Shown here in pieces: positions 25,664 through 34,838 of a stretch of 64,000 nt of DNA; position 1 is the stretch's first letter; every line of letters begins with the position of its first letter. The DNA lies in NCBI GenBank assembly GCA_910585435.1, contig CAJUEJ010000015.1:1-64000 (forward strand), given 5' to 3'. Under the pieces are notes generated by a model, which was not told the DNA's origin, did no database searches, and saw nothing but the letters and a program-made list of their open reading frames with translations. This DNA is from an uncultured Hungatella sp. Lineage in GTDB: Bacteria; Bacillota; Clostridia; Lachnospirales; Lachnospiraceae. The translations under genes were made by a program, and so were the position numbers.

Positions 25664-26875
25664 ATGGCTGCAGAATTGTTTCACACACCAGAGGGTGTCA
25701 GGGATCTGTACGATAAGGAGTGCGCCAGAAAACTGGCGGTTTCAGAGCGGATCAGCCAGGTATTCCATCTCTATGGGTATCAGGATATTGAGACGCCTAC
25801 CTTCGAATTTTTCGACGTTTTCAACAAGGAGAGGGGAAGCGTCAGCTCCAGGGAAATGTTCAAGTTTTTTGACAGAGACAACAATACGCTGGTGCTGAAG
25901 CCGGACGTGACTCCGGCCATCGCCAGATGCGTGGCAAAATATTTTATGGAGGAGACCCTTCCGGTGCGGCTGTGCTACAGGGAAAGGACTTTTACCAACA
26001 ATACCAGCTATCAGGGGCGGCTTAAGGAGGTTACCCAGACAGGGGTGGAGCTGATCGGAGATGATTCCAGCACTGCGGACGGGGAGATGATCGCCATGGT
26101 CATCGACGGGCTGAAGGCGTCAGGCCTGAAAGAATTCCAGGTGGAAGTGGGGCAGATGGAGTTTTTCAGAGGGCTTGTGGAAGAGGCTGGCATGGATGAA
26201 GAGACAGAGGAGATTCTGCGGGAGCAGATCGAGAACAAGAATTATTTCGGCGTGGAGGAGCTGGTGTCCAGGCGGAATCTGCCGGATACCCTGAGGGAGG
26301 TTTTCCTAAAGCTTCCGGAGCTGTTCGGGACCTTGGAGGAGATAAAAAAAGTAAAGTCCATGATCAGGAATCAACGGTCTTTAAAGGCTATTGAGCGTCT
26401 GGAGGAGGTACAGGCAATACTGGAGGATTATGAGATGGAAGAGTATGTGTCTTATGATCTGGGGATGCTCAGCAAGTATCAGTACTATACGGGAATTATT
26501 TTTAAGGCTTATACCTATGGGACTGGGGAATATATTGTCACCGGGGGGAGATATGACAAACTGCTGGTGCAGTTCGGCAAGGATGTCCCGGCAGTTGGGT
26601 TCGCCATTGTGGTGGATCAGCTGATGCTGGCTATGGCCAGGCAGAAGATTGATATCCGTGTAAAGATGCCGGATATTATGGTGGTGTACGAGGCGGGAGT
26701 CCAGGATAAGGCGGTGAAAACAGCCCACAGCCTTCGCAAGAACGGGGTTAAAACCGTGCTTGTGAGAAAGGCGGAGGGGATTTCTGAGGAGGAATGCAGG
26801 GAGTATTGGAAGAGGCAGGGGATTGGGAAGCTTGTGTGGGTGTTGGTGGGGAAGGTGATAACTTGGGAGGAGTAG
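25664..26875 (+). CDS. hisZ: ATP phosphoribosyltransferase regulatory subunit
   Basis: 403 aa from ATG 25664 (GAAAGGGG upstream), beginning MAAELFHTPEGVRDLYDKEC. It has the class II aminoacyl-tRNA-synthetase-like core of HisZ: LKPDVTPAIARCVAKYF, CYRERTFTNN and YTYGTGEYIVTGGRYDKLL. HisZ lacks synthetase activity and instead forms a hetero-octamer with short-form HisG, conferring activity and histidine feedback. The hisG gene follows 2 bases later. The C-terminal segment resembles an anticodon-binding-like domain. A HisRS paralogue is less likely given the adjacent hisG and the shortened length. Confidence 0.92.
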   Translation: MAAELFHTPEGVRDLYDKECARKLAVSERISQVFHLYGYQDIETPTFEFFDVFNKERGSVSSREMFKFFDRDNNTLVLKPDVTPAIARCVAKYFMEETLPVRLCYRERTFTNNTSYQGRLKEVTQTGVELIGDDSSTADGEMIAMVIDGLKASGLKEFQVEVGQMEFFRGLVEEAGMDEETEEILREQIENKNYFGVEELVSRRNLPDTLREVFLKLPELFGTLEEIKKVKSMIRNQRSLKAIERLEEVQAILEDYEMEEYVSYDLGMLSKYQYYTGIIFKAYTYGTGEYIVTGGRYDKLLVQFGKDVPAVGFAIVVDQLMLAMARQKIDIRVKMPDIMVVYEAGVQDKAVKTAHSLRKNGVKTVLVRKAEGISEEECREYWKRQGIGKLVWVLVGKVITWEE

Positions 26876-26877
26876 GA

Positions 26878-27525
26878 ATGGATTACCTGACAATCGCTTT
26901 GACAAAAGGGCGTCTGGCGTATAAAACCTTGGATTTGCTGGAGAAGGTGGGAATTACCTGTGAGGAGATGAGGGATAAAAGCTCCCGGAAGCTGATCTTT
27001 ACCAATGAGGAGATCGGGGTCAGGTTTTTTCTTGCCAAGGCCAATGATGTGCCCACCTATGTGGAGTATGGGGCAGCAGATATTGGGATTTGCGGGAAGG
27101 ATACAATCCTGGAGGAGGGGAGAAAGCTTTATGAGGTTATGGATCTGGGATTCGGAAAATGCAGGATGTGTGTCTGCGGGCCGGAGTCTGCCAGGGAGCT
27201 TTTAAAGCATCATGAGCTGATACGGGTGGCCACCAAGTATCCGGGGATTGCCAAGGATTATTTTTATAACAAAAAGCATCAGACAGTGGAGATAATCAAG
27301 CTGAACGGGTCTATTGAGCTGGCTCCCCTGGTGGGGCTAGCCGAGGTCATCGTGGATATCGTGGAAACCGGGTCTACGCTTCGTGAAAACGGGCTGGACG
27401 TGCTGGAGGAAATCTGCACCCTGTCAGCCCGGGTGATTATCAACCAGGTCAGTATGAAACGGGAGAATCAGAGGATTACAAAGCTGATAAAGGATTTGAA
27501 AACTGTACTTTTGGAAGAGAAATAA
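26878..27525 (+). CDS. hisG: ATP phosphoribosyltransferase, short form
   Basis: 215 aa from ATG 26878, preceded by GGAGGAGTAG that overlaps the end of hisZ. It has HisG signatures YLTIALTKGRLAYKTLDLLE, GAADIGICGKDTILE and VVDIVETGSTLRENGL-like text (IVDIVETGSTLRENGLDVLE). It lacks the C-terminal ACT-like regulatory domain of long HisG, which agrees with dependence on HisZ. It catalyses the first step of histidine synthesis, ATP plus PRPP to phosphoribosyl-ATP, in the cytoplasm. Confidence 0.95.
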   Translation: MDYLTIALTKGRLAYKTLDLLEKVGITCEEMRDKSSRKLIFTNEEIGVRFFLAKANDVPTYVEYGAADIGICGKDTILEEGRKLYEVMDLGFGKCRMCVCGPESARELLKHHELIRVATKYPGIAKDYFYNKKHQTVEIIKLNGSIELAPLVGLAEVIVDIVETGSTLRENGLDVLEEICTLSARVIINQVSMKRENQRITKLIKDLKTVLLEEK

Positions 27526-27570
27526 AACCTTTACGATTGGTTTATGCCTTGGAAGGGAATGGAGGAAATC

Positions 27571-28863
27571 ATGAGAATTGTAGATTTAGATGAGAATACC
27601 AGAAGCCATATTCTGTCGGATCTGCTGAAACGGGATCCCAATAATTATGATGCATATGGGAAAACGGTTCAGGAGATTGTGGATGATGTGAAGGAGAGGC
27701 GGGATGAGGCGCTGTTTACATATACGAAGAAGTTTGACGGTGCTGATATCACGGCAGAGAATGTACGGGTTACGGAGGAGGAGATAGAGGAAGCAAAGGC
27801 ACTGGTGGATCCGGGGCTTATGAAGGTTATGGAAAGAGCCATGAAGAATATCAGGGAATACCATCAGATGCAGGTGCGCCGCAGCTGGTTTGATACGAAA
27901 CCGGACGGGATTATCCTGGGGCAGAAGGTGACGGCGCTTGAACGGGTGGGGGTCTATGTTCCCGGCGGCAAAGCAGCGTACCCTTCTTCTGTGCTGATGA
28001 ATATTATTCCTGCAGAGGTGGCAGGGGTGGAAAGCATTGTGATGGTGACGCCTCCCGGAAGGGACGGGAAAGTAAATCCGGTGACTCTGACAGCGGCCTG
28101 CCTGGCGGGAGCTACACAGGTGTACAAGGCAGGGGGAGCCCAGGCGGTGGCAGCCCTGGCTTTCGGCACGGAATCCATTCCCAGGGTGGATAAGATTGTT
28201 GGCCCGGGCAATATTTTTGTGGCCCTGGCCAAAAAGGCGGTTTACGGGCATGTGAGCATCGACAGTATTGCCGGGCCCAGCGAGATCCTGGTGCTAACTG
28301 ACGAGACGGCCAACCCCAGGTTTGTGGCAGCGGATCTATTGTCTCAGGCAGAGCATGACGAGCTGGCCAGCGCCATTCTGGTTACCACCAGCCGGAAGCT
28401 GGCAGAGCAGGTGGCAGAGCAGGTGGATGTGTTTGTGAAGGAATTGTCGCGGAAGGAGATTCTGGAAAAATCGCTGGAGAATTTCGGGTATATTCTGGTG
28501 GCCCCTTCCATGGAGGCAGCCATAGAGACGGCCAATGAAATCGCTTCGGAGCATCTGGAAATCGTGACGAAAAATCCTTTTGAGGTGATGACGAAGATCC
28601 GGAATGCAGGGGCTATTTTTATAGGGGAATACAGCTCAGAGCCTTTGGGGGACTATTTTGCAGGCCCCAACCATGTGCTTCCCACCAACGGGACGGCCAA
28701 ATTCTTCTCGCCGCTGGGGGTAGACGATTTTGTTAAGAAATCCAGTGTAATCTATTATTCAAAGGAGGCTCTGGAGCCGGTTCACAGGGATATTATAGCC
28801 TTTGCCGAGGCGGAGCATCTGACGGCCCACGCCAATTCCATACGTGTGAGATTTGAAGGATGA
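27571..28863 (+). CDS. hisD: Histidinol dehydrogenase
   Basis: 430 aa from ATG 27571 behind GGAGGAAATC; an ATG 27 bases upstream lacks a ribosome site. Signatures include ERVGVYVPGGKAAYPSSVLM, VDKIVGPGNIFVALAKKAV, SIDSIAGPSEILVL, QAEHDELASAILVT and the zinc/catalytic region ASEHLEIVTKNP with YFAGPNHVLPTNGTAKF. It carries out the last two oxidations of histidine synthesis, histidinol to histidine, using NAD and zinc. Full family length. Confidence 0.97.
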   Translation: MRIVDLDENTRSHILSDLLKRDPNNYDAYGKTVQEIVDDVKERRDEALFTYTKKFDGADITAENVRVTEEEIEEAKALVDPGLMKVMERAMKNIREYHQMQVRRSWFDTKPDGIILGQKVTALERVGVYVPGGKAAYPSSVLMNIIPAEVAGVESIVMVTPPGRDGKVNPVTLTAACLAGATQVYKAGGAQAVAALAFGTESIPRVDKIVGPGNIFVALAKKAVYGHVSIDSIAGPSEILVLTDETANPRFVAADLLSQAEHDELASAILVTTSRKLAEQVAEQVDVFVKELSRKEILEKSLENFGYILVAPSMEAAIETANEIASEHLEIVTKNPFEVMTKIRNAGAIFIGEYSSEPLGDYFAGPNHVLPTNGTAKFFSPLGVDDFVKKSSVIYYSKEALEPVHRDIIAFAEAEHLTAHANSIRVRFEG

Positions 28864-28899
28864 CAGAGGAAGGCATAGATGAGGAGGGAGGAGTTATAG

Positions 28900-29487
28900 A
28901 TGGCGCGGACGGCAACGCTGGAGAGAAATACCAGCGAGACGAAGATTAAGCTTGTGTTAAACTTAGACGGTACGGGGAAGGCGGATATTTCTACGGGAAT
29001 CGGGTTTTTTGACCATATGCTGAACAGCTTTGCCCGCCATGGCTTTTTTGACCTTGCACTGAAGGTGGAGGGGGATCTTATGGTAGATACCCACCATACC
29101 ATAGAGGATACGGGGATCGTCCTTGGGAAGGCCATAAAGGAGGCAGTGGGAGATAAAAAAGGGATTGCCCGGTTTGGGGCCAGGATGATTCCCATGGATG
29201 AGGCCCTTATCCTGTGTGCCCTGGATCTGGGGGGCAGGCCTTACCTGGCCTATGATCTGAACCTGGACAGGGAGCGTGTGGGGCAGCTGGAGACAGAGAT
29301 GGTGAGAGAATTTTTCTATGCTGTATCCTACGGGGCAGAGATGAACCTGCATGTGAAGCAGCTTAGCGGGATGAATAACCATCATATTATTGAAGGGGCT
29401 TTCAAAGCTTTTGGAAAAGCGCTGGATGAGGCGGTTTCGGTTGACGGCAGAGTGGAAGGCGTGCTGTCTACGAAGGGGACTCTTTGA
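28900..29487 (+). CDS. hisB: Imidazoleglycerol-phosphate dehydratase
   Basis: 195 aa, the monofunctional form without the phosphatase domain. Metal-binding motifs are clear: GIGFFDHMLNSFARHGFFDL, VDTHHTIEDTGIVLG, MDEAL and SGMNNHHIIEGAFKAFGKAL. It removes water from imidazoleglycerol phosphate to give imidazoleacetol phosphate in histidine synthesis. It follows hisD by 36 bases with RBS GGAGGGAGG. The remaining his genes (C, H, A, F, I/E) do not follow, so the pathway is split on this chromosome. Confidence 0.97.
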   Translation: MARTATLERNTSETKIKLVLNLDGTGKADISTGIGFFDHMLNSFARHGFFDLALKVEGDLMVDTHHTIEDTGIVLGKAIKEAVGDKKGIARFGARMIPMDEALILCALDLGGRPYLAYDLNLDRERVGQLETEMVREFFYAVSYGAEMNLHVKQLSGMNNHHIIEGAFKAFGKALDEAVSVDGRVEGVLSTKGTL

Positions 29488-29532
29488 TGTCCCTGTGAGG
29501 ATTGGTGTAAAATACAAGTATGAGGTGTTTTT

Positions 29533-31566
29533 ATGAAAATCGTTGATTTGAAATGCCCTTCCTGCGGAGGAAAGCTGGTTCCTATGGAGGGGAATCCCAA
29601 GATTGTGGTCTGTGAGTACTGCAACAGCCAGTTTGTCCTGGAAGAGGACAATGTGATTAATTACCACATTCATCAGTATGGGCCGGGAGGAGCAGGAGGC
29701 GTAAACGTTCCCAGGCCTCAGAGTCCCATAACCCCGCTTCCGTCCTCTGACGGGTATATACCTACGAAGTCAGGGCCGGAGCCTTTATCTATGCCCAAGG
29801 TGGCAGTGGTGGCAGTGGCTGCTCTGGCAGTGGCGGCGGCTGTGTTTATATCCGCAGGCGTCATGGGAGCGAAAAAGTCCGGCGGAGGTAAAGAGGAGCC
29901 CAGTCTGACGACAGCACCGCATTACGTTGCCGGCGAGGAAACAAAGACAGATAAGGCCCAGGCAAGTGATGTTTCCCTGGGAGAGCCGTCTCCTCTGTAT
30001 GAGGCTGCCATAAAGGGGATTTTCGGGAAGGCGCCGGAGCTTGTGACACAGCAGGATCTGGAGAAAATAAAATACATAAGTGTGAAAAAGGGCAGCGAGA
30101 CCTCCACAGTAAAGTACAGCTTTGACGATCCCTATGAGACGGAAGGGTTTCGTGAGGTGTCTTTAAAGCTGGATCCTCTGGACTGGAACCCGGATGATCT
30201 GGCCCGCTTTCCCGGGCTTTGCAAGGTGGAGCTGACATATGAGTGGCCTGGCGGGGATATTCTTAAAAATATGGAGCATTTAAAGGGAATATCCTGCTCC
30301 AATATGGAGATTGCTGAGATTGCTGAGAAGGTAAACCCAAAGCAGATGACAGAGCTGTATCTGGACGGGGTGGAAAGCCTGGAAGGGTTAGCAGCGTTTG
30401 AGAACCTGGAGATTCTTTCCCTGGAGGATGTGTATGCGCCGGATATCCGGCAGCTGACGCCTCTTAAGAACCTGAAATCCCTGTATATTGTGGAGGATGA
30501 CAGCGGGGATATCTTTTCTACGGAAAAGTCAGCCACACTGACCGATTATTCCGGCTTGTCTGTCCTTACCGGGCTGGAAGCCTTGCATCTGGAATCAGAG
30601 TGTGTCCGTGAGTTCAGTTTTTTAAAGCCTCTGGTAAATCTGAAGGAGCTGGCCATAGAGGACAGCGAGGCCATCTCTCTGGAGCCCCTGGCGGATCTGC
30701 CCCAGCTTGTATCCTTAAGCCTGATTGACAACAATGAGATTAAAGATTACGGCCCTGTGGGATCCTTAAGCAATTTAGAGACTCTGGTTTTAGATAAATC
30801 TACTTCCCAGGATGACCCGGATTTATCATCTCTTGGAAATCTCACCAGCCTGGAGATCAGCGGCTTTATGTCAGTGGACGGGCTAAAAAGACTGGGCAAT
30901 CTGAGGGAGCTGTCTGTCCACGGCTGCAATATTGATGAGATTGCCGCCCTTTCCGCCCTGTCCAATCTGGAGCGGTTTTCCTGCTACTCTGTGTGGACGT
31001 ATGCAAAGCCTTTAAAGAATGTGAATTTTATTGACGGGATGACCAATTTAAAATACCTGGATTTCTGCGGTAAAAATTCGGAGGATAACTGGGGCAGCTT
31101 CCAGAATAATATGGAGATTTTAGGGGATATTTCCAATGTATTTACCCATCAGGGGCTGGAGGAATTATATGTAAACGGCTGTATGTTTGAGATTAATTTT
31201 GGAAATCTGAGGGAGAATCCATCTCTGAAGGTGCTGGAGATGAAGGATGTCAGCCTGAAGGAGAATTTTTATGTCCAGTCCTCCGGCGGGATGACAGACA
31301 TCTGGTATGACGATGTGGCCTTAGACGGGCACACAGATTTTCTGACTTATTTTCCGGGGCTGGAGCAGCTGTATCTGGACGGGAACCAGCTGACCAATAT
31401 TTCCTTTGCCGCCTCTTTGCAGAACCTGACCCATCTGGGAATCAATAATAATTATGTGACAGACTTAGCGCCCCTAAACCAGGTGGGAAGCCTAAGGTTT
31501 CTGGATGTAAGGCAGAACCCGGTGGGAAGTGTGGATATCGGAGGAGATATCACCGTGTTAAAGTAA
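29533..31566 (+). CDS. Zinc-ribbon membrane protein with leucine-rich repeats
   Basis: 677 aa. It starts with a zinc ribbon (residues 8-35: CPSCGG and CEYCNS, two CxxC pairs) and a His/Gly/Pro linker. A single membrane segment lies at about 93-117 (KVAVVAVAALAVAAAVFISA). An outer region follows with an Asp/Glu-rich stretch and about 15 irregular leucine-rich repeats of internalin/SDS22-like type (LTPLKNLKSLYI, LKPLVNLKELAI, LSSLGNLTSLEI). There is no signal peptide, so the ribbon is predicted cytoplasmic and the repeats extracytoplasmic. It follows hisB by 45 bases but is unrelated to histidine synthesis. Ligand unknown. Confidence 0.82.
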   Translation: MKIVDLKCPSCGGKLVPMEGNPKIVVCEYCNSQFVLEEDNVINYHIHQYGPGGAGGVNVPRPQSPITPLPSSDGYIPTKSGPEPLSMPKVAVVAVAALAVAAAVFISAGVMGAKKSGGGKEEPSLTTAPHYVAGEETKTDKAQASDVSLGEPSPLYEAAIKGIFGKAPELVTQQDLEKIKYISVKKGSETSTVKYSFDDPYETEGFREVSLKLDPLDWNPDDLARFPGLCKVELTYEWPGGDILKNMEHLKGISCSNMEIAEIAEKVNPKQMTELYLDGVESLEGLAAFENLEILSLEDVYAPDIRQLTPLKNLKSLYIVEDDSGDIFSTEKSATLTDYSGLSVLTGLEALHLESECVREFSFLKPLVNLKELAIEDSEAISLEPLADLPQLVSLSLIDNNEIKDYGPVGSLSNLETLVLDKSTSQDDPDLSSLGNLTSLEISGFMSVDGLKRLGNLRELSVHGCNIDEIAALSALSNLERFSCYSVWTYAKPLKNVNFIDGMTNLKYLDFCGKNSEDNWGSFQNNMEILGDISNVFTHQGLEELYVNGCMFEINFGNLRENPSLKVLEMKDVSLKENFYVQSSGGMTDIWYDDVALDGHTDFLTYFPGLEQLYLDGNQLTNISFAASLQNLTHLGINNNYVTDLAPLNQVGSLRFLDVRQNPVGSVDIGGDITVLK

Positions 31567-31602
31567 AGAAGTAAAAAAACAAAAGACAAAAGGAGAAGCC
31601 AT

Positions 31603-31875
31603 ATGACTTCCTATACCAACGATGAGTTTTGGGAGATGCTTACCCGGCACCAGAATGAAGAATTTTTTACGGCCAAGGGGCTGCCTTTTTCCTATACTGT
31701 AAAGGGCGGAGAAATATTTATCAGCCGGAGAAGCAAATCCATAACAAGAAGTACCTTTGATGCGGCATATAAAAAGGTGAAGGAGAATCCTGAGCTGATT
31801 ACAGGGCCGAAAAAGCTGGGAGTATTCGGGGCACCGTATCTGTGGGCGCTGTTCCGGAAGTTTGAACTGATATAG
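31603..31875 (+). CDS. Small protein of unknown function (90 aa)
   Basis: 90 aa, basic, no membrane segment, behind AAAAGGAGAAGCC. It has an alpha/beta look (FFTAKGLPFSYTVKGGEIFI) with a short Arg/Lys/Ser-rich patch (SRRSKSITRSTFDAAYKKVK) that could contact nucleic acid. I do not recognise the family. It lies between the zinc-ribbon/LRR gene and topB, 35 bases before the latter, all in one direction. Good ribosome site and coding pattern make it a real gene. Confidence 0.75.
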   Translation: MTSYTNDEFWEMLTRHQNEEFFTAKGLPFSYTVKGGEIFISRRSKSITRSTFDAAYKKVKENPELITGPKKLGVFGAPYLWALFRKFELI

Positions 31876-31910
31876 CGAAAGAGAGGATTGGGCTGAAGGA
31901 GGAAAGCATC

Positions 31911-34166
31911 ATGAAAGCATTGGTCATAGCAGAGAAGCCGTCTGTGGCAAGGGATATTGCCCGTGTGCTTAAATGTACGAAGCAGATAAGCGGCGCCATA
32001 GAAGGGCCGGATTTTATAGTCACCTGGGGGCTGGGCCACCTGGTGACTCTGGCGGATCCGGAAGACTATGACAAAAAGTATAAGGAATGGAAGATGGAGG
32101 ATCTGCCTGTGCTTCCTGATGTTTTCCAGCTGGAGGTGATAAAGCAGACAGGAAAGCAGTATCAGGCAGTAAAGGCACAGATCCACAGGAAGGACGTAGG
32201 GGAGATTATCATTGCTACGGATGCAGGGAGGGAAGGAGAGCTGGTGGCAAGGCTGATTTTGAAAAAGGCCGGCTGCCAGAAGCCTTTAAAAAGGCTGTGG
32301 ATTTCCTCGGTGACAGATAAGGCGATCCGTGAGGGCTTTGCCCATTTAAAAGACGGCAGGGAATATGAGCCTCTTTATGATGCTGCCATGTGCAGGGCGG
32401 AGGCAGACTGGATGGTGGGAATCAATGCCACCAGGGCTCTGACCTGCAAGTACAATGCCCAGCTGTCCTGCGGGCGGGTTCAGACGCCTACATTAGCCAT
32501 GATTGCCAGAAGGGAGGAGCAGATCCGCGGGTTTGTCCCAAAGCCCTACTACGGGATACGGGCCCAGGCGGGGGGTATGACCCTGATCTGGAGAGACAAA
32601 AAAACCAAAAGCAGCCAGTCCTTCGATAAGGCCAGAATCCAGGAGCTGTTAGGGCAGTTAAAGGGGAAAGCGGCGGTGGTGTCTCAGATAAAGAAGACGC
32701 CTAAAAAGACCATGGCGCCTCTTTTATATGATCTGACAGAGCTTCAGAGGGATGCCAGCAAACGGTATGAGTATTCTGCCAAAGAAACCCTGAATATTAT
32801 GCAGCGGCTATATGAGAACCACAAGGTGCTGACCTATCCGAGAACGGATTCCAGGTATGTAAGCGCAGATATTGTCCCTACGCTGAAGGAGCGGCTTAAA
32901 GCCTGCGGGGTCGGGCCTTACAAGAAGCTTGCGGGGAAGCTGGTGAATCAGCCCCTGGCTGACAATCTCTTTTTTGTGGATGATAAGAAGGTGTCGGATC
33001 ATCACGCCATCATACCTACAGAGCAGTTTGTCCAGTTAGACCATATGACGGTGGATGAGAGACGGATCTACGATTTGGTGGTGCGCAGATTTCTGGCGGT
33101 TCTGGAACCGCCTTATGTGTATGAGCAGATCTCCCTGACGGCAGAGATAGGAGAGGAAGAATTTACGGCCAGCGGGAATGTGGTAACTTCTATGGGATGG
33201 AAAGAAGTCTATGACACAGGAAATGAGGGCAGCTCTCTGGCTGAATTGTTTGAAGAGACGGACAGGGATACGTGGGGAGACGCGGAGGGAGACAGCCGTT
33301 TAACAGGGGGCAGAGGTTCGGGAGAAAGGCTTCTCCGTGTAAAGCAGGGGGATAGCCTGGACGGCTTCAGTCTGGTGATGACAGAGGGGAAGACCAGGCC
33401 TCCGGCTGCCTTTAATGAGGCTACCCTGCTTTCAGCCATGGAAAATCCTGTGGCCTTTATGGAATCTAAGGATAAGGAGATGGCAAAAACCCTGGGGGAG
33501 ACAGGAGGTCTGGGTACGGTGGCCACCAGGGCGGATATTATAGAAAAGCTGTTTTCCAGCTTTCTCCTTGAAAAGAGGGGGAAGGATATTTATCTGACCT
33601 CCAAGGCAAAACAGCTTCTCAAGCTGGTGCCGGAGGATCTGCGCAAGCCGGAGCTGACGGCGGACTGGGAGATGAAGCTGTCCAGGATCGCCAAAGGGAA
33701 GCTTGAGAGAACTGTGTTTATGAAGGATATCAGAGGGTACTCCCAGGAGCTGATAAGGCAGATTAAAGAAGGGGAGGGCAGCTTCCGCCACGATAATCTG
33801 ACCAGCAAAAAATGCCCTGTGTGTGGGAAAGCCATGCTTTTGGTAAAGGGGAAAAACAGCCAGATGCTGGTGTGCCAGGATCGGGAGTGCGGACACAGGG
33901 AGACGGTTTCCCGCACATCCAATGCCAGATGTCCGGTCTGCCATAAGAAGATGGAGCTGCGGGGAAGGGACGAGGGGCAGATTTTTGTGTGCGGGTGCGG
34001 ATACAAGGAGAAGCTGAAGGCATTCCAGGAGCGGAGGAAGAAAGAGGGCGCCGGCGTGTCAAAGAGGGATGTGGCAAAGTATATGAATCAGCAGAAGAAG
34101 GAGGCGGCAGAGCCGCTTAACAATGCTTTTGCACAGGCGCTTGCAGGCGTTAAGCTGGATGAGTAG
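31911..34166 (+). CDS. topB: DNA topoisomerase III
   Basis: 751 aa type IA topoisomerase. The Toprim domain is MKALVIAEKPSVARDIARVL, with the acidic motif TDAGREGELVARLIL. The active-site tyrosine is Tyr309 in LTYPRTDSRYVS. The C-terminus has two zinc-finger-like segments (CPVCGKAMLLVKG with CQDRECGH, and CPVCHKKMELRG with CGCG). It relaxes and decatenates negatively supercoiled DNA through a 5'-phosphotyrosine intermediate. Firmicutes often carry several topB genes, some on mobile elements; nothing mobile is visible here. Strong RBS (AGGAGGAAA). Confidence 0.95.
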   Translation: MKALVIAEKPSVARDIARVLKCTKQISGAIEGPDFIVTWGLGHLVTLADPEDYDKKYKEWKMEDLPVLPDVFQLEVIKQTGKQYQAVKAQIHRKDVGEIIIATDAGREGELVARLILKKAGCQKPLKRLWISSVTDKAIREGFAHLKDGREYEPLYDAAMCRAEADWMVGINATRALTCKYNAQLSCGRVQTPTLAMIARREEQIRGFVPKPYYGIRAQAGGMTLIWRDKKTKSSQSFDKARIQELLGQLKGKAAVVSQIKKTPKKTMAPLLYDLTELQRDASKRYEYSAKETLNIMQRLYENHKVLTYPRTDSRYVSADIVPTLKERLKACGVGPYKKLAGKLVNQPLADNLFFVDDKKVSDHHAIIPTEQFVQLDHMTVDERRIYDLVVRRFLAVLEPPYVYEQISLTAEIGEEEFTASGNVVTSMGWKEVYDTGNEGSSLAELFEETDRDTWGDAEGDSRLTGGRGSGERLLRVKQGDSLDGFSLVMTEGKTRPPAAFNEATLLSAMENPVAFMESKDKEMAKTLGETGGLGTVATRADIIEKLFSSFLLEKRGKDIYLTSKAKQLLKLVPEDLRKPELTADWEMKLSRIAKGKLERTVFMKDIRGYSQELIRQIKEGEGSFRHDNLTSKKCPVCGKAMLLVKGKNSQMLVCQDRECGHRETVSRTSNARCPVCHKKMELRGRDEGQIFVCGCGYKEKLKAFQERRKKEGAGVSKRDVAKYMNQQKKEAAEPLNNAFAQALAGVKLDE

Positions 34167-34230
34167 GACATTGGGGAGATAAATTCACCGGCAGCCTGGC
34201 AAGAGAGATATAAGGGCAGGGAGAAAAAGG

Positions 34231-34761
34231 ATGGTTGAATACAGAGAGTTAAGTGAGGATGAGCTGTGTCCGGAGATATTTCACGCATTTGTCCGGCATC
34301 AGAAGGTGGTAAAGTGCTGGAGAAAAGAAAGGGGCAAATGGGTTATCAGAGACGACCCGTTTATTGATGACTGGGGTGAGCGGGAGTATCAGTATCTGGT
34401 GAAATGCTTAAAGCATACGGTGGCCTCGGGAGGACTGATGTACGGGGCTTTCAAGGACGGAGAGCTGAAAGGGTTTTCATCGGTTGAGGCGGAGTTTTTC
34501 GGGAGTAAGAAGGAATATCTGGATCTGTCCTGTATCCATGTCTCAGAGGAGCTGCGGGGGGAAGGGATAGGGAAGAAACTTTTTTTGGCGGCGGCCCGGT
34601 GGGCCAGGGAGAAAGGGGCCAAAAAGCTGTATATTTCCGGGCATTCTGCGGTGGAAACCCAGGCGTTTTATAAGGCGCTGGGGTGCGTGGAGGCTAAGGA
34701 GTATAATAAGAAGCATGTGGATCTGGAGCCTTATGATTGTCAGTTGGAGTTTGTGGTGTGA
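34231..34761 (+). CDS. GNAT-family N-acetyltransferase
   Basis: 176 aa. The acetyl-CoA binding motif A region is LDLSCIHVSEELRGEGIGKK, followed by LFLAAARWAREKGAKKLYIS and SAVETQAFYKALGCVEAKEY. The acceptor cannot be inferred. The ATG at 34231 follows GGGAGAAAAAGG. It lies 64 bases after topB and 77 bases before the serpin gene. Confidence 0.88.
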   Translation: MVEYRELSEDELCPEIFHAFVRHQKVVKCWRKERGKWVIRDDPFIDDWGEREYQYLVKCLKHTVASGGLMYGAFKDGELKGFSSVEAEFFGSKKEYLDLSCIHVSEELRGEGIGKKLFLAAARWAREKGAKKLYISGHSAVETQAFYKALGCVEAKEYNKKHVDLEPYDCQLEFVV

Positions 34762-34838
34762 TTTTTTGGGCGCGGGGGGGCGCTCCGGAACGGGTTCTCC
34801 TCCGTTTGCGGGTTTCGGAGACTTTTGGCGGAGGGATT

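Noticed and set aside
31911..34166. topB as a sign of an integrative conjugative element
   Set aside because: No relaxase, VirB4/VirD4-type, integrase or transfer genes are nearby; flanking genes look chromosomal.
34737..34838. Longer N-terminus for the serpin starting inside the GNAT gene
   Set aside because: The extension has no hydrophobic signal and no ribosome site; the ATG at 34839 begins a proper lipoprotein signal.
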